Positions 1 through 8,441 of a DNA stretch of 64,000 nucleotides are shown piece by piece. Made by a program: the position numbers and the translations under genes. Positions within the stretch are counted from its first letter, which is position 1, and the number at the start of each line of letters is the position of its first letter. Source of the stretch: Bog-793 sp963761425 (GTDB lineage: Bacteria; Actinomycetota; Acidimicrobiia; Acidimicrobiales; Bog-793); assembly GCA_963761425.1 (NCBI GenBank), contig CAVXGQ010000004.1:496001-560000 (forward strand), written 5' to 3'. Below the pieces are notes generated by a model. It had not been told where the DNA came from. It was given only the letters and a program-made list of their open reading frames with translations, and searched no databases.

Positions 1-2
1 AC

Positions 3-1169
3 GCGGGCAGTTCCATCGCCCAGCTCGAGCGTCTGGGCATCGAGGTCAAGGTCATCACCGGCGACAACGGTCTCGTCGCCGCCAAGGTGTGTTCGGAGAT
101 CGGGCTCGCCTGCGCGGGGGTTCTCAGTGGCGCGCAGGTCGAGGCGCTCGACGACGCCCATCTCGAGGCGGCCATCCCGGCGACGACGGTCTTCGCCCGG
201 ATCGGCCCCGATCAGAAGTCGCGCATCATCAAGGCGGCGCGCCGCGCCGGCAAGGACGTGGCGTTCCTCGGCGACGGGGTGAACGACGCGGTGGCGTTGC
301 ACCATGCCGACGTGGGCATATCTGTGGACTCGGGCACCGACGTGGCCAAAGAGGCCGCCGACGTGGTGCTGCTCGAGAAGGACCTCGGCGTGTTGGCCGA
401 CGGCGTCATGGAGGGGCGCCGCATCTTCGCCAACACGATGAAGTACGTCCTCATGGCTACCTCGTCGAACTTCGGCAACATGTTCAGCGCGGCCGGGGCC
501 TCGATCTTCCTGTCGTTCCTGCCGATGCTGCCGTCGCAGATACTCCTCAACAACCTCCTGTACAACGCCGGGCAGCTCGTGATCCCGACCGACCGCGTCG
601 ACCCCGAGGCGCTCGCACGACCGGCTGCTTGGGACATGAGGTTTATCCGGCGCTTCATGTCCATATTCGGTCCGGTCAGCTCGATCTTCGACTTCGCCAC
701 CTTCGCCGTGATGCTCTGGTTGCTCCACGCCGGTCACGTCGAGTTCCGGTCGGGTTGGTTCGTCGAGTCGATCGCCACCCAGACCCTGGTCATCTACGTA
801 ATCCGGACCCGCAGGATCCCCTTCGTGAAGAGCCGACCCAGCCTGGCGATGCTCATCGTGCCGACCGCGGCGGCCCTCATCGGCGCGGTGCTGCCGTTCA
901 CCGGGCTCGCCAAGCTGCTGGGTTTCAAGCCCTTGCCGACCGCCTTCTTCCTGTGGCTGTTCGCCATGGTCGTCGTCTACCTGGTGCTCGTCGAGCTGGC
1001 CAAGACGCGCTTTTACCGTGTCCCCCATGCCGGGAGCCCACGACCGGCCCTCGCCCACGCCGAGCGTTTGGAGCGGAGCTTGCGTCGTCGGGCAGCCCGC
1101 TACGTGACGCACCCGGGCTCAAAGACCACCAGGAGCGGATTGAGCCGGATCTCGTCGTCGGGGGCCTAA
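3..1169 (+). CDS. Mg2+-importing-type P-type ATPase, C-terminal part (5' end outside window)
   Basis: The frame is open from the window edge, so only the last 388 residues are present; full-length P-type ATPases of this kind have about 900. The fragment begins in the P domain with TGDN, followed by GDGVNDAVAL, the Mg2+-binding hinge motif, and a C-terminal set of membrane helices. The motif NNLLYNAGQ after the first of these helices is characteristic of the P3B (MgtA/MgtB) magnesium ATPases, so magnesium or a similar divalent cation is the likely substrate. The phosphorylated Asp and the nucleotide-binding domain lie upstream of the window. The last 45 residues are a basic, low-complexity tail that is not typical of the family. 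Family assignment is firm; the ion is inferred. Confidence 0.9.
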   Translation, partial: AGSSIAQLERLGIEVKVITGDNGLVAAKVCSEIGLACAGVLSGAQVEALDDAHLEAAIPATTVFARIGPDQKSRIIKAARRAGKDVAFLGDGVNDAVALHHADVGISVDSGTDVAKEAADVVLLEKDLGVLADGVMEGRRIFANTMKYVLMATSSNFGNMFSAAGASIFLSFLPMLPSQILLNNLLYNAGQLVIPTDRVDPEALARPAAWDMRFIRRFMSIFGPVSSIFDFATFAVMLWLLHAGHVEFRSGWFVESIATQTLVIYVIRTRRIPFVKSRPSLAMLIVPTAAALIGAVLPFTGLAKLLGFKPLPTAFFLWLFAMVVVYLVLVELAKTRFYRVPHAGSPRPALAHAERLERSLRRRAARYVTHPGSKTTRSGLSRISSSGA

Positions 1170-1327
1170 TCCCTCTCCCGGGCCGCGACGGACCGAGTCT
1201 TGCCGGCGCAGGCGGGGTTTTTGCGGGCCATGTTCGGATCTCCCACCGGGGTGCCGATCGTCTGTGTCTGACCAAGTTGCGCGCGACGTGGTCCCTTTCG
1301 ATCAGCTCGTGGGGTGCCACGCACGGT

Positions 1328-1990
1328 TCAGGGATGGCTGATCGAAGCTCGGGCGAGCACGACACCGGTGGGCGAGGTGATGGTGGCACCGCGCAGGTCG
1401 TCTGCCGGGAAGGGAAGTCGGGCCGTCCAGGTGCCGGACCCGTGATAGAGCCAGAAATCACCGATCGTTGTCGTCTGGCCTGCCGCATTGGTTACCCGAC
1501 AGGTGACCGGCCCACTCGTGCCGAGGCCGCTGATCTCCACGACGAGCCGCGGGACGGGCCCCGACGGCACGGAAAGCTCGCCGACCGCGCGCGAGGCGGT
1601 GTGCAGGACCGCGGTGACCTCATTCGCGGATTTCGCTGGTTGTGTGGATCCGATGACGTGTCCGGCGAGGAAACCGGCGACGCCGGCGACGAGCGCGGCG
1701 GCGCCGACGAGCACCGCCGTCCGACGTCTCCAGGATGCCAGTCGCGCCCGCCGCGCTTCACGGATTCGGGTGAGCACTCGGACCTCGAAACCGAGCGGCG
1801 GCTCCTTCTCCGGCACGAGCTGGAGGAGATAGTCGGTCGCCCCGGAAAGTGCATCGAGCTCAGCCAGACAGTGCGGGCAGGATGCAACGTGGGCGATCAC
1901 GTCGGCACGGGCTCGGCCGGCGATGGTCCCCAGCGCGAGGGCGACGAGATCGTCCTCGAAGCGGTCGCAATCGGCGTGAGGCCCGGTCAC
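1328..1990 (-). CDS. Zinc-finger anti-sigma factor
   Basis: A 220-residue single-pass membrane protein. The cytoplasmic N-terminus carries the zinc-binding anti-sigma (ZAS) signature H-x3-C-x2-C, seen as HVASCPHC near residue 34, with a Cys before it near residue 8. A hydrophobic helix follows at about 90-112, then an extracytoplasmic domain of about 105 residues that resembles the beta-rich C-terminal half of RskA-like anti-sigma factors. Its ATG overlaps the stop codon of the upstream sigma factor by four bases, so the two are translationally coupled and are expected to be made in similar amounts. It should hold the sigma factor inactive until an envelope signal arrives; the signal is unknown. 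Confidence 0.85.
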   Translation of the reverse strand: MTGPHADCDRFEDDLVALALGTIAGRARADVIAHVASCPHCLAELDALSGATDYLLQLVPEKEPPLGFEVRVLTRIREARRARLASWRRRTAVLVGAAALVAGVAGFLAGHVIGSTQPAKSANEVTAVLHTASRAVGELSVPSGPVPRLVVEISGLGTSGPVTCRVTNAAGQTTTIGDFWLYHGSGTWTARLPFPADDLRGATITSPTGVVLARASISHP

Positions 1991-2565
1991 GGCAGGTCAC
2001 CAGCCTCGACGAGCGCATCGCGCAACTTCATGAGCCCGCTCCTGATGCGGGTTTTCGCCGTCCCGAGCGGGATCTTCTCCACCTCGGCGATCTCGGCCGC
2101 GGTGAATCCGTAGAGCGCGGCAAGGACGACCGCTCGCCTCTGGTGAGTGGGCAGACCGCCGAGGGCGCGACGGACCTCGACGGTCGTGTCGACGTGAGCC
2201 GGAGGGTCAGCTTGGAGATCCGGCTCTTGGAGACCCACCAATTCCTGGGCGCTCATCGTGAGAGACCGCCGGACCCGGAGCGAGTCGATCGCGAGGTTAC
2301 GCGTGATCGTGAGGACCCAGGTCGCCACCGAGCCACGCCGGGCGTCGAAGATCTGGGCATGCCGCCACGCACGGGTGAGGGCCTCTTGGGCGACGTCCTC
2401 GGCTGCACCGGCGTCGCCGAGCATGGCGTGCGCCAATCCGAACACCCGGCGTTGGTAGCGGCGGACGAAGGTGACGGCCGCCCACTCGTCGCCGTGCGCC
2501 ATGCCGGCGAGGAGCGCCTCGTCAGAAGGCTCACCTGGGTCGAGGAAAGGAGACCGCACCGTCAC
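1987..2565 (-). CDS. ECF-type RNA polymerase sigma factor
   Basis: 192 residues, the usual size for group 4 (extracytoplasmic function) sigma factors. Region 2 is seen at about 25-95 (AAEDVAQEALTRAWRHAQIF and the -10-binding stretch WVLTITRNLAIDSLR), and region 4, a helix-turn-helix, at about 130-185 (LPTHQRRAVVLAALYGFTAAEIAE, then GTAKTRIRSGLMKLR). There is no region 1.1 or region 3. It starts at GTG. It sits 40 bases after a secreted-repeat protein gene and is followed immediately by its anti-sigma factor, with a four-base overlap. By analogy with SigK/RskA-like pairs it probably controls its own operon. Confidence 0.9.
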   Translation of the reverse strand: MTVRSPFLDPGEPSDEALLAGMAHGDEWAAVTFVRRYQRRVFGLAHAMLGDAGAAEDVAQEALTRAWRHAQIFDARRGSVATWVLTITRNLAIDSLRVRRSLTMSAQELVGLQEPDLQADPPAHVDTTVEVRRALGGLPTHQRRAVVLAALYGFTAAEIAEVEKIPLGTAKTRIRSGLMKLRDALVEAGDLP

Positions 2566-2605
2566 TCGACGTTATGGGTGAATCGCGGCGCCACCATCGG
2601 GTCGC

Positions 2606-3181
2606 TCAGTAACCGCTTGAGCCACCGCCGGACGGCTTGGTCGTCGTCGGGGCGGAGAGCTTCTTCGCCGAAACCTTGACAACGAAGAAGCCTCCGACGC
2701 CCTCTCCCTTCACCTGGCCGGGGGCGCCGTCCTGCACATATCGGTAGAGGGGGTGTCCCGCGTAGGTGACCTGGAGGGCGCCTCCCGGCCGGTGCACAAC
2801 CCCCAGGGAACTCTGGGCGACGCCTTTGCCCGCTTTGGCCGAGTGGTCCCCTTTAGGCAATACGACCGGCGGCCAGATCGCGGCGCATCCGCCGGTGCAG
2901 GCGATCTTGGACGCGGTGTCAGACTTGTCGAAGTAGAGGGTGTAGCCGTTCTTGGTGACGAGTATCACGCCGAGCGAACCGTGCCTTGACGAGTCGATGA
3001 TCACCGGAGCGGTGGCGTGGTCCTGTCGAGCCGGTACTCGGGATGCCGCGCCTGCGCTCGTCGTGAGGAGGCTGAGAAGTGCCGCGGCGACCACTGCGAC
3101 CGTGCGGGCCGACCGGTGTCGAAGGCAGGTCGCCACCGGGTCGGCTCCGGCCGGTGAACTGGACGTCTTGAGAACCTCCAT
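2606..3181 (-). CDS. Secreted protein with two COG4315-type YxxxxD repeats
   Basis: 191 residues. An N-terminal basic stretch and a hydrophobic helix at about 27-45 (ending SAGAAS) form a signal peptide without a lipobox Cys. The mature part holds two copies of the secreted repeat of unknown function (PF03640/COG4315): the first has YTLYFDKSD followed by CTGGCAAIWPP, the second has HPLYRYVQD. The C-terminus is Ser/Thr/Gly-rich. The ATG is preceded by a strong GAGGAGGAGG ribosome site. The gene is first in a leftward operon with the ECF sigma factor and its anti-sigma factor, an arrangement that suggests an envelope or redox stress role. Its biochemical function is not known. Confidence 0.85.
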   Translation of the reverse strand: MEVLKTSSSPAGADPVATCLRHRSARTVAVVAAALLSLLTTSAGAASRVPARQDHATAPVIIDSSRHGSLGVILVTKNGYTLYFDKSDTASKIACTGGCAAIWPPVVLPKGDHSAKAGKGVAQSSLGVVHRPGGALQVTYAGHPLYRYVQDGAPGQVKGEGVGGFFVVKVSAKKLSAPTTTKPSGGGSSGY

Positions 3182-3841
3182 CGAGCCTCCTCCTCGCGTC
3201 GGTCGGTTGCGACCGGACGAGTGGGATACGGGCGAGGGACCTCGAGGGATTGCCTGTCACGACGCGGGCACGAGTAGCTCTGCGTCAACTGCGCCGCCGG
3301 AACCAACGGCGCAGTCGGTCCGGTCGGACCGGCACGAGCCGATGGGGTCAAGTCGGTCGCCCCGGTCGGCGGCGTCTGGAGGGCACCGATGAGCCAGTGA
3401 AAGAGCCGACCCTCCGGGCGCTGTCGTCCTGTGAACCCCTTTCCAGCCACGGTCCCTCAATACGGCCGACGCGGGTCTGGTTCGGCATCCTGGTGGTCGG
3501 CGTCGTGACCGTTGTCGACCGATCGGCGGACCGGCTCGGGCTTACGGCATGAGCGAAGACACGCCGCCGGGTTTCGAGGGAGGAAGAACCGGCCGGGCTT
3601 GATCGTCGTCGAGGGGACTCGCCGCCGGGGGCGGGACATACCGGCGGGCCCGGCACGTCCTCGGCCGACTCGACGTGCTAGCCAGGACCGTGCGAGATTC
3701 TGCTGCGATGCACCGACGACCAGGGGCGTTGCCGGGATGTCCCGCCAGTTCGATCCGTGACGTGAAGACTTGACCATCTTCCACTTCTCTCGGACGGACG
3801 AGGCCGGCAAGGCGGGCCGGTTCGATGGGTCCAGACCGTCG
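3182..3841. other. Intergenic region between divergent genes
   Basis: About 660 bases with no convincing gene. Several open frames exist on both strands, but their translations are Arg/Pro/Ser-rich and typical of GC-rich noise. The part next to 3181 must hold the promoter of the leftward sigma-factor operon; a possible ECF-like pair on the minus strand is GGCAAT (3249-3254) and CGTATC (3225-3230), 18 bases apart. Two adjacent stem-loops lie at 3288-3331. The rightward membrane-protein gene could begin at a TTG at 3770 instead of 3842. Confidence 0.5.
3288..3331. repeat. Two adjacent inverted repeats (stem-loops)
   Basis: The first is a perfect 9-base stem, ACTGCGCCG (3288-3296) against CGGCGCAGT (3307-3315), with a 10-base loop. 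The second follows directly: CGGTCC (3316-3321) against GGACCG (3326-3331), with a GGTC loop. No T-tract follows on either strand, so neither is a standard intrinsic terminator. They lie more than 100 bases from the nearest start codon on either side. Confidence 0.4.
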
Positions 3842-5716
3842 ATGCCGATCGAAGGTGTCGCGGTCACCCGACGGGCACCACGACGACCGCCCCGTCGGGG
3901 CCTCGTCGGACCCGCCCTGGAGTCGCTGGCGGTGCTGGCCTCCCCGGGCCTTTTCTACCTGGTGCTCCGGTTGCGGGGGATGGCCCCGAACATCCTTGCC
4001 GACCCGAGCATGCACACCACCTACATCGTCGACCCCCGGGACATCTTCACCCGCTACACCGCGGCCTTCGCCGCCACCGCCCGGCTGCGGGAGGCGGCCC
4101 GGGTGGGGTTTTTGGTCCCGGCCCGGGCCGCCTACCTCCTCTTCGGGGCGGTGGGGGGGTTCTTCACCCTCCGGTACCTCCTGGCCCTGGTGGCGGTGGT
4201 GCCCCTCTACCTGTTGCTCTCCCGCCTCTACGGCCGCTGGGCCGGGTGGGTCGGGGTGGCGGTGGTGCTCTCCAGTCCGGTCTTCGTCACCGCCTGGGGG
4301 ACCGACTACCCGGACTCGGCGGCCCTCTCCTACCTCACCGGGGGGCTCTGCGCCCTGGTGATGCCGGCCCCCTCCCGGCGCCGAGCCGGCTGGGTGGCCG
4401 GGGCGGCCGCCCTGTTCACCCTGGCGGTGTGGTCCCACGGGGCGGCGGTGCCCCTGGTGGCGGCGGTGGTGGTGGCCTACCTGGCCCTGCGCCTCCTCCG
4501 GGAGCGCCCCCACCTCGCCCGGGACGCCGGGGTGACGGTGGCCACCGCCGCGGTGGTCACCGGGGGGCTGGCCCTGGGGTCCTGGTGGCTCCTCGGCCCG
4601 TGGAACTACCTCACCCCCACCTGGCAGGCGGCCCGCTATCTCAGCACCCCGGCCCAGGTGGCCCTGTGGCACTCCGCCAACTGGCGCTGGGTGCTCTACG
4701 ACCCCTACCTGCTGGTCCCCCCGGCCGCCCTGGGGGCCTTCGCCCTGGTGGTGGGACGCCGGGGCCGCCGGCTCGGCACCCCCCAGGCCTTCGCCGGAGG
4801 GTCCGCCCTCCTCGCCTTCGGGGTCGCGGCCGGCCTCCAGTTCCTGGGGACGGTCCAGATGCTGGAGATGCCCTTCTTCTCCTCGCTGCTCTGGTCCTTC
4901 GTGGCGGTGCTTTTGGCCATGACCCTGGCCGAGCTGGCCGCCCCCTTCGTCACCCGGGTGGGGGCCCGGGTGGTGCGCCAGGCCCTGCCCGGGCTCCTTG
5001 TGGTCGGGGTGGCCCTGGCCTACGAGGCGGACCCCCACGTCCCGGCCCTGGAGCTCACCCCCTGGGGCTGGGTGGTGGCCGGCTGCGCGGTGGCCGCCGC
5101 CCTCGCCTGGTGGGGAGGGAGCCGGCTCGGGGCCTGGTCGCGCCGGAGCAGGTGGGCGGGGGCGCTTTCCGGGGTCCCCCTGGCCTTGCTCGTGGTGCTG
5201 GCCGGGGCCCTCCTCGTCCTCACCGTGGCGCCGCAGGTCTCGCACCCGCAGATTCCAGACATGTCGAAGGGCGATTTCTGGCCCAAGTACGCGAAGGCGC
5301 TCGGGGGGAGCGACGCCGCCTTGGTCGACCAGTACCAGGTCACGGCGGAGCTGCCGGGCTTCGTCGGCCACCCCACCTACGACGGCGAGCAGCTCCTCAT
5401 GTGGTGGCCGGCCGCGCAATTTCACGATTTGGTGGAGCCGGTTGGCATCTTCCACGCCGGCTTCAACTCGGTCACCGGCACTTTTCCCCAGCTCAAGGGT
5501 TCCGCCAAGGGCAAGATCGAGCACCGGCGTCCCGGCCAGATCCTGCTCATGAGCCCGACCGGTGAGGGCTTCTCCCGGGCGGTGCGGTCCCTGGCGCCTT
5601 TCCGGCCGGTCGTCGTGCGCCGCGGCATCCTCGCTGACGGCACCTACCACGTGCACGTCTGGCTAGTCGACCTGCTCTTGTACCTGCCCCGGGTGTGCTC
5701 CTCCCCTACCTTCTAG
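3842..5716 (+). CDS. Polytopic membrane protein, GT-C glycosyltransferase-like
   Basis: 624 residues from the ATG at 3842; an in-frame TTG at 3770 would add 24 residues of unlikely composition. The protein has roughly ten to twelve hydrophobic helices. A loop after the first helix carries an acidic segment (DPSMH, then DPRDIF), and the second and third helices are followed by short luminal-type loops, an arrangement seen in GT-C enzymes of the ArnT/PMT (GT39/GT83) group that use polyprenyl-phosphate sugars. A C-terminal soluble domain of about 150 residues follows the last helix cluster. No strict family motif is present, so transfer of a sugar to a lipid or protein on the outer membrane face is inference. 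The middle of the gene is exceptionally C/G-rich, which produces long false frames on the other strand. Confidence 0.75.
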   Translation: MPIEGVAVTRRAPRRPPRRGLVGPALESLAVLASPGLFYLVLRLRGMAPNILADPSMHTTYIVDPRDIFTRYTAAFAATARLREAARVGFLVPARAAYLLFGAVGGFFTLRYLLALVAVVPLYLLLSRLYGRWAGWVGVAVVLSSPVFVTAWGTDYPDSAALSYLTGGLCALVMPAPSRRRAGWVAGAAALFTLAVWSHGAAVPLVAAVVVAYLALRLLRERPHLARDAGVTVATAAVVTGGLALGSWWLLGPWNYLTPTWQAARYLSTPAQVALWHSANWRWVLYDPYLLVPPAALGAFALVVGRRGRRLGTPQAFAGGSALLAFGVAAGLQFLGTVQMLEMPFFSSLLWSFVAVLLAMTLAELAAPFVTRVGARVVRQALPGLLVVGVALAYEADPHVPALELTPWGWVVAGCAVAAALAWWGGSRLGAWSRRSRWAGALSGVPLALLVVLAGALLVLTVAPQVSHPQIPDMSKGDFWPKYAKALGGSDAALVDQYQVTAELPGFVGHPTYDGEQLLMWWPAAQFHDLVEPVGIFHAGFNSVTGTFPQLKGSAKGKIEHRRPGQILLMSPTGEGFSRAVRSLAPFRPVVVRRGILADGTYHVHVWLVDLLLYLPRVCSSPTF

Positions 5717-5737
5717 TCGGGAGCGCCCGTTTCGCGC

Positions 5738-5902
5738 TCAGTGAGGGATCCTGATCGGACGCACCCCCGCAACCGCACCGCAGGCGAGTCCAAAACAGGT
5801 GAGTCCCGGGGTGTTGATGCCCGAGAAGGTTCTGATCGCCCCAAGGCCGGCGATCACGAACAAGACGACGGCAGCAAGCAAGAAGATGCGTCGGATTCCC
5901 AT
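5738..5902 (-). CDS. Small single-helix membrane protein (54 residues)
   Basis: A short gene reading leftward. The ATG (5900-5902) follows AAAGGA with a 5-base spacer, a good ribosome site, and the frame closes at TGA (5738-5740). The peptide starts MGIRRIFLLAAVVLFVIAG, that is a basic N-terminus and one strong hydrophobic helix (about 6-23), then a Gly/Thr-rich stretch and a second weakly hydrophobic segment with two Cys (CFGLAC). Small one- or two-helix proteins of this kind are common in Actinobacteria and have no known function. It converges with the upstream membrane-protein gene, 21 bases away. It could be a signal-anchored regulator of a neighbour, but there is no direct evidence. Confidence 0.65.
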   Translation of the reverse strand: MGIRRIFLLAAVVLFVIAGLGAIRTFSGINTPGLTCFGLACGAVAGVRPIRIPH

Positions 5903-6372
5903 GCCCGTCCTTTCCATGGCGGGCCATCACTCACGACCGGTGTGGACCGCGTCCCAGTCGACGGTTCCACGGCCTCGATGGAGCGTCAAGCCCAGGTCCA
6001 CACCTCGGGTGATTCGAGGGTCGGTTCGATTAGGCGCGTCGAATGACTGCCGGTAATGTTGGGGCCGCGCGATACTAGTTGTGGTAAACGTGCCTCCCGG
6101 CCCTGGTAGAAGTTGTGACGACTGTCGCCGCTTCCCCAGTTCTCGAGGCATTTTTCATGGGTACGGGGCCCGTGCCCGGTTGAGGTTGCCAGCGGATCCA
6201 GGAATAAGCAGCTTGCAAGCATGAGGTCAAGCGAGGCCGACCTTGGAACCGAGGCCACTAGCGCGGGTGATGGTTCTCGGGCGCGTACCGAGTGGGTCCC
6301 GGGGGGCGGTCCTGGGTTGCTGCTGCATCGTCCCGGTCGGACGGTGTCGGCAGAGATATAGAGGAGGGTGAG
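5903..6372. other. Promoter region of the dpp-like operon
   Basis: 470 bases without a convincing gene, between the small membrane protein (leftward) and the ABC permease (rightward). The segment shortly before the permease ends in GAGGAGGG, its ribosome site. An imperfect hairpin, GGGTACGG against CCGTGCCC, lies near 6160-6178. A sigma-70-like promoter is proposed at 6180-6208. I find no clear LacI/CebR-type operator here. Confidence 0.5.
6180..6208 (+). promoter_or_regulatory. Possible sigma-70-type promoter of the dpp-like operon
   Basis: TTGAGG (6180-6185), a 17-base spacer, then AATAAG (6203-6208); each hexamer matches the consensus at four of six positions. It lies about 165 bases before the first start codon, leaving room for a leader. 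Based on pattern only. Confidence 0.3.
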
Positions 6373-7356
6373 ATGGCCTTCATCGCCAGACGGCTCGCCA
6401 CATATGCCGTCGCGGCGTGGGTGGCGATCACGGTGAACTTCTTGATCCCGAGGATGATGCCGGGCAACGTCGTGGCGGGGTACATGGCCAGGTTCCCGGG
6501 CCTGAACCCGAACGCGTACAAGGCGCTCGAGATCATTTTTGGCACTGGGCACCAGGGGAGCCTCCTCCACCAGTACTGGGAGTATCTCGTCAACCTGGTC
6601 CACGGGAACCTCGGAGTTTCGATCAACTTCTACCCCGACACGGTTGCGTCGGTCATCAAGATGACGATCATGTGGACGCTGATCCTCGTCGGCACCGCGA
6701 CCGTCATGAGCTTCCTCCTGGGCACCGTGCTGGGCATCGTCGCCGGCTGGCGACGTGGCGGCCGCTTCGACCAGCTGCTCCCGGCCTTCACCTTCCTGCA
6801 GGGGATCCCCTACTTCTTCCTCGCGCTGTTGCTGATTGAGGGCCTCTCGATCCACCTAGGGTGGTTTCCCCCCGGCCAGGGCGAGTCCAACGGGCTACAG
6901 GTCGGTTGGAACTGGCCCTTCATCCAAAGCGCCGTCTATCACTCCCTCTTGCCGGCGTTCACCCTCATCGCCGCCTCGATGGCCGGCTGGATGCTGCAGA
7001 TGCGTAACGTCATGATCACGACCATCGGCGAGGATTACGTCCTCGCCGCCCAGGCGAAGGGTCTGTCGAACCGTCGGGTCATCATGACCTACGCCGCCCG
7101 CAACGCGATCTTGCCGAACATCGCCGGTTTTGCCATCTCCCTGGGCTACGTGGTGGCCGGCGCGCTCGTCATGGAGCTGGTGTTCTCTTTTCCAGGTATC
7201 GGGTACACCCTGTACAACGCGGTGGTCGCCAAGGACTTCGCGCTGATGCAGGGCATCTTCCTCGTGATCGTGGCCGCGGTGCTCTTCGCCAACCTGATCG
7301 CTGACGCGATTTACGTCATCGCCGACCCGAGGACCCGCACGAGGGCCGCGTACTGA
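6373..7356 (+). CDS. ABC transporter permease, DppB/OppB family
   Basis: 327 residues from the ATG at 6373, which follows the ribosome site GAGGAGGG; an upstream in-frame start at 6292 has no such site. About six membrane helices are seen, the first at residues 10-30. The cytoplasmic EAA-type loop that docks onto the ATPase is GEDYVLAAQAKGLS at about 218-231, followed by the typical RNAILPNIAGFA. It belongs to the peptide/nickel/oligosaccharide (Dpp/Opp) class and pairs with the next permease, whose start overlaps its stop by one base. The presence of a GH1 beta-glucosidase and a GH94 phosphorylase nearby suggests a cellobiose or beta-glucan oligosaccharide substrate, as known for Opp-type cellobiose importers in Thermotoga and Pyrococcus. 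Confidence 0.92.
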   Translation: MAFIARRLATYAVAAWVAITVNFLIPRMMPGNVVAGYMARFPGLNPNAYKALEIIFGTGHQGSLLHQYWEYLVNLVHGNLGVSINFYPDTVASVIKMTIMWTLILVGTATVMSFLLGTVLGIVAGWRRGGRFDQLLPAFTFLQGIPYFFLALLLIEGLSIHLGWFPPGQGESNGLQVGWNWPFIQSAVYHSLLPAFTLIAASMAGWMLQMRNVMITTIGEDYVLAAQAKGLSNRRVIMTYAARNAILPNIAGFAISLGYVVAGALVMELVFSFPGIGYTLYNAVVAKDFALMQGIFLVIVAAVLFANLIADAIYVIADPRTRTRAAY

Positions 7357-8441
7357 TGAATCCTGTCGTGAACTACGTGAAGAACCTTGCTTTCCGGGTC
7401 CGGCAGCGCCACGCATGGAGAAGGTTGCCGCTGAAGGCCAAGGTCGGTGTCGTGATCATCGGGATCTTCCTTTTCCTCGCGATCGCTGGTCCGTACCTCA
7501 ATCCTGACAACCCGTCGTACATGTCCTCGGTGAAGGACGTCGCGCAGCCGCCGAGTTGGTCCCACCTCCTTGGCACGACCATCTTTGGCCAGGACGTGCT
7601 TTCGCAGCTGCTCGTGGGCATCCGACCGACGGTCGTCATCGGGCTGACGGCAGGTGTCATCGCCACCTTTCTCTCGGTCGTCGTCGGCGTCAGCGCCGGT
7701 TTCCTCGGCGGTTACGCCGACGAGGGGCTTTCGTTGCTGAGCAACGTCTTTCTGGTCCTGCCCGCTCTGCCGCTCCTCGTGGTGATCTTCGGCTACCTGC
7801 CGAATGCCGGGAACCTAGACACGGCACTGGTGCTCAGCATCCTCGGCTGGCCGTGGGGCGCCCGGGTCATTCGGGCCCAGACCATGTCGTTGCGCAGCCG
7901 GGATTTCGTCGCCGCTTCCCGGGAGACCGGGGAAAGAGCCTGGCGGATCATCTTCTTTGAGCTGCTGCCGAACGAGGTCAGCCTCATCGCGGCGAGCTTC
8001 GTCGGCACCGTGCTCTACGCCGTGTTGACTTCGGTGGCCCTGACCTTCCTCGGACTCGGGGACCTATCGGCCTGGAGCCTCGGTTCGATGCTCTATTGGG
8101 TGCAGAACCAGAACGCCATCATCGTTGGCACCTGGTGGTGGTACCTGCCACCGGGATTGGCCGTGGCCATTTTCTCGATGGGCCTCGTGCTCTTGAACTT
8201 CGGACTTGACGAGTTCGGCAACCCACGGCTGCGTAACGCCAGCCGTCGGCAGAGGATCGGTGGTCAAGCCTGGCGGCCGTCCGACCCGACACCGGTCGTG
8301 CGCGATGGGGAAGGCTCCCGCCGGCGACTCGTTCCCGCCATGGCGACGGCTTCGTTGTCGGTACCAGCTGACGGCGGCAGACCGAGGTCCTTGGCCACCC
8401 GCGACGCATTTCCGACGAGCGATCAGGGAGGGACGACGTGA
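7356..8441 (+). CDS. ABC transporter permease, DppC/OppC family
   Basis: 361 residues. The N-terminal OppC-type segment has a first helix at about 27-47, and a BPD-type permease domain follows with five more helices. The EAA loop is SRDFVAASRETGERAWR at about 181-197, next to FFELLPNEVSLIAASF. The C-terminal 75 residues after GLDEFGNPRLR are Arg/Pro-rich and probably disordered, a longer tail than usual. It is the second permease of the importer; its ATG overlaps the preceding TGA, and its own stop overlaps the next GTG by four bases. Confidence 0.92.
   Translation: MNPVVNYVKNLAFRVRQRHAWRRLPLKAKVGVVIIGIFLFLAIAGPYLNPDNPSYMSSVKDVAQPPSWSHLLGTTIFGQDVLSQLLVGIRPTVVIGLTAGVIATFLSVVVGVSAGFLGGYADEGLSLLSNVFLVLPALPLLVVIFGYLPNAGNLDTALVLSILGWPWGARVIRAQTMSLRSRDFVAASRETGERAWRIIFFELLPNEVSLIAASFVGTVLYAVLTSVALTFLGLGDLSAWSLGSMLYWVQNQNAIIVGTWWWYLPPGLAVAIFSMGLVLLNFGLDEFGNPRLRNASRRQRIGGQAWRPSDPTPVVRDGEGSRRRLVPAMATASLSVPADGGRPRSLATRDAFPTSDQGGTT

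Noticed and set aside
3542..5656. Long open frame of about 700 codons on the minus strand
   Set aside because: Gly/Pro/His/Arg-rich translation without domains; it mirrors the very GC-rich third positions of the real rightward membrane-protein gene.
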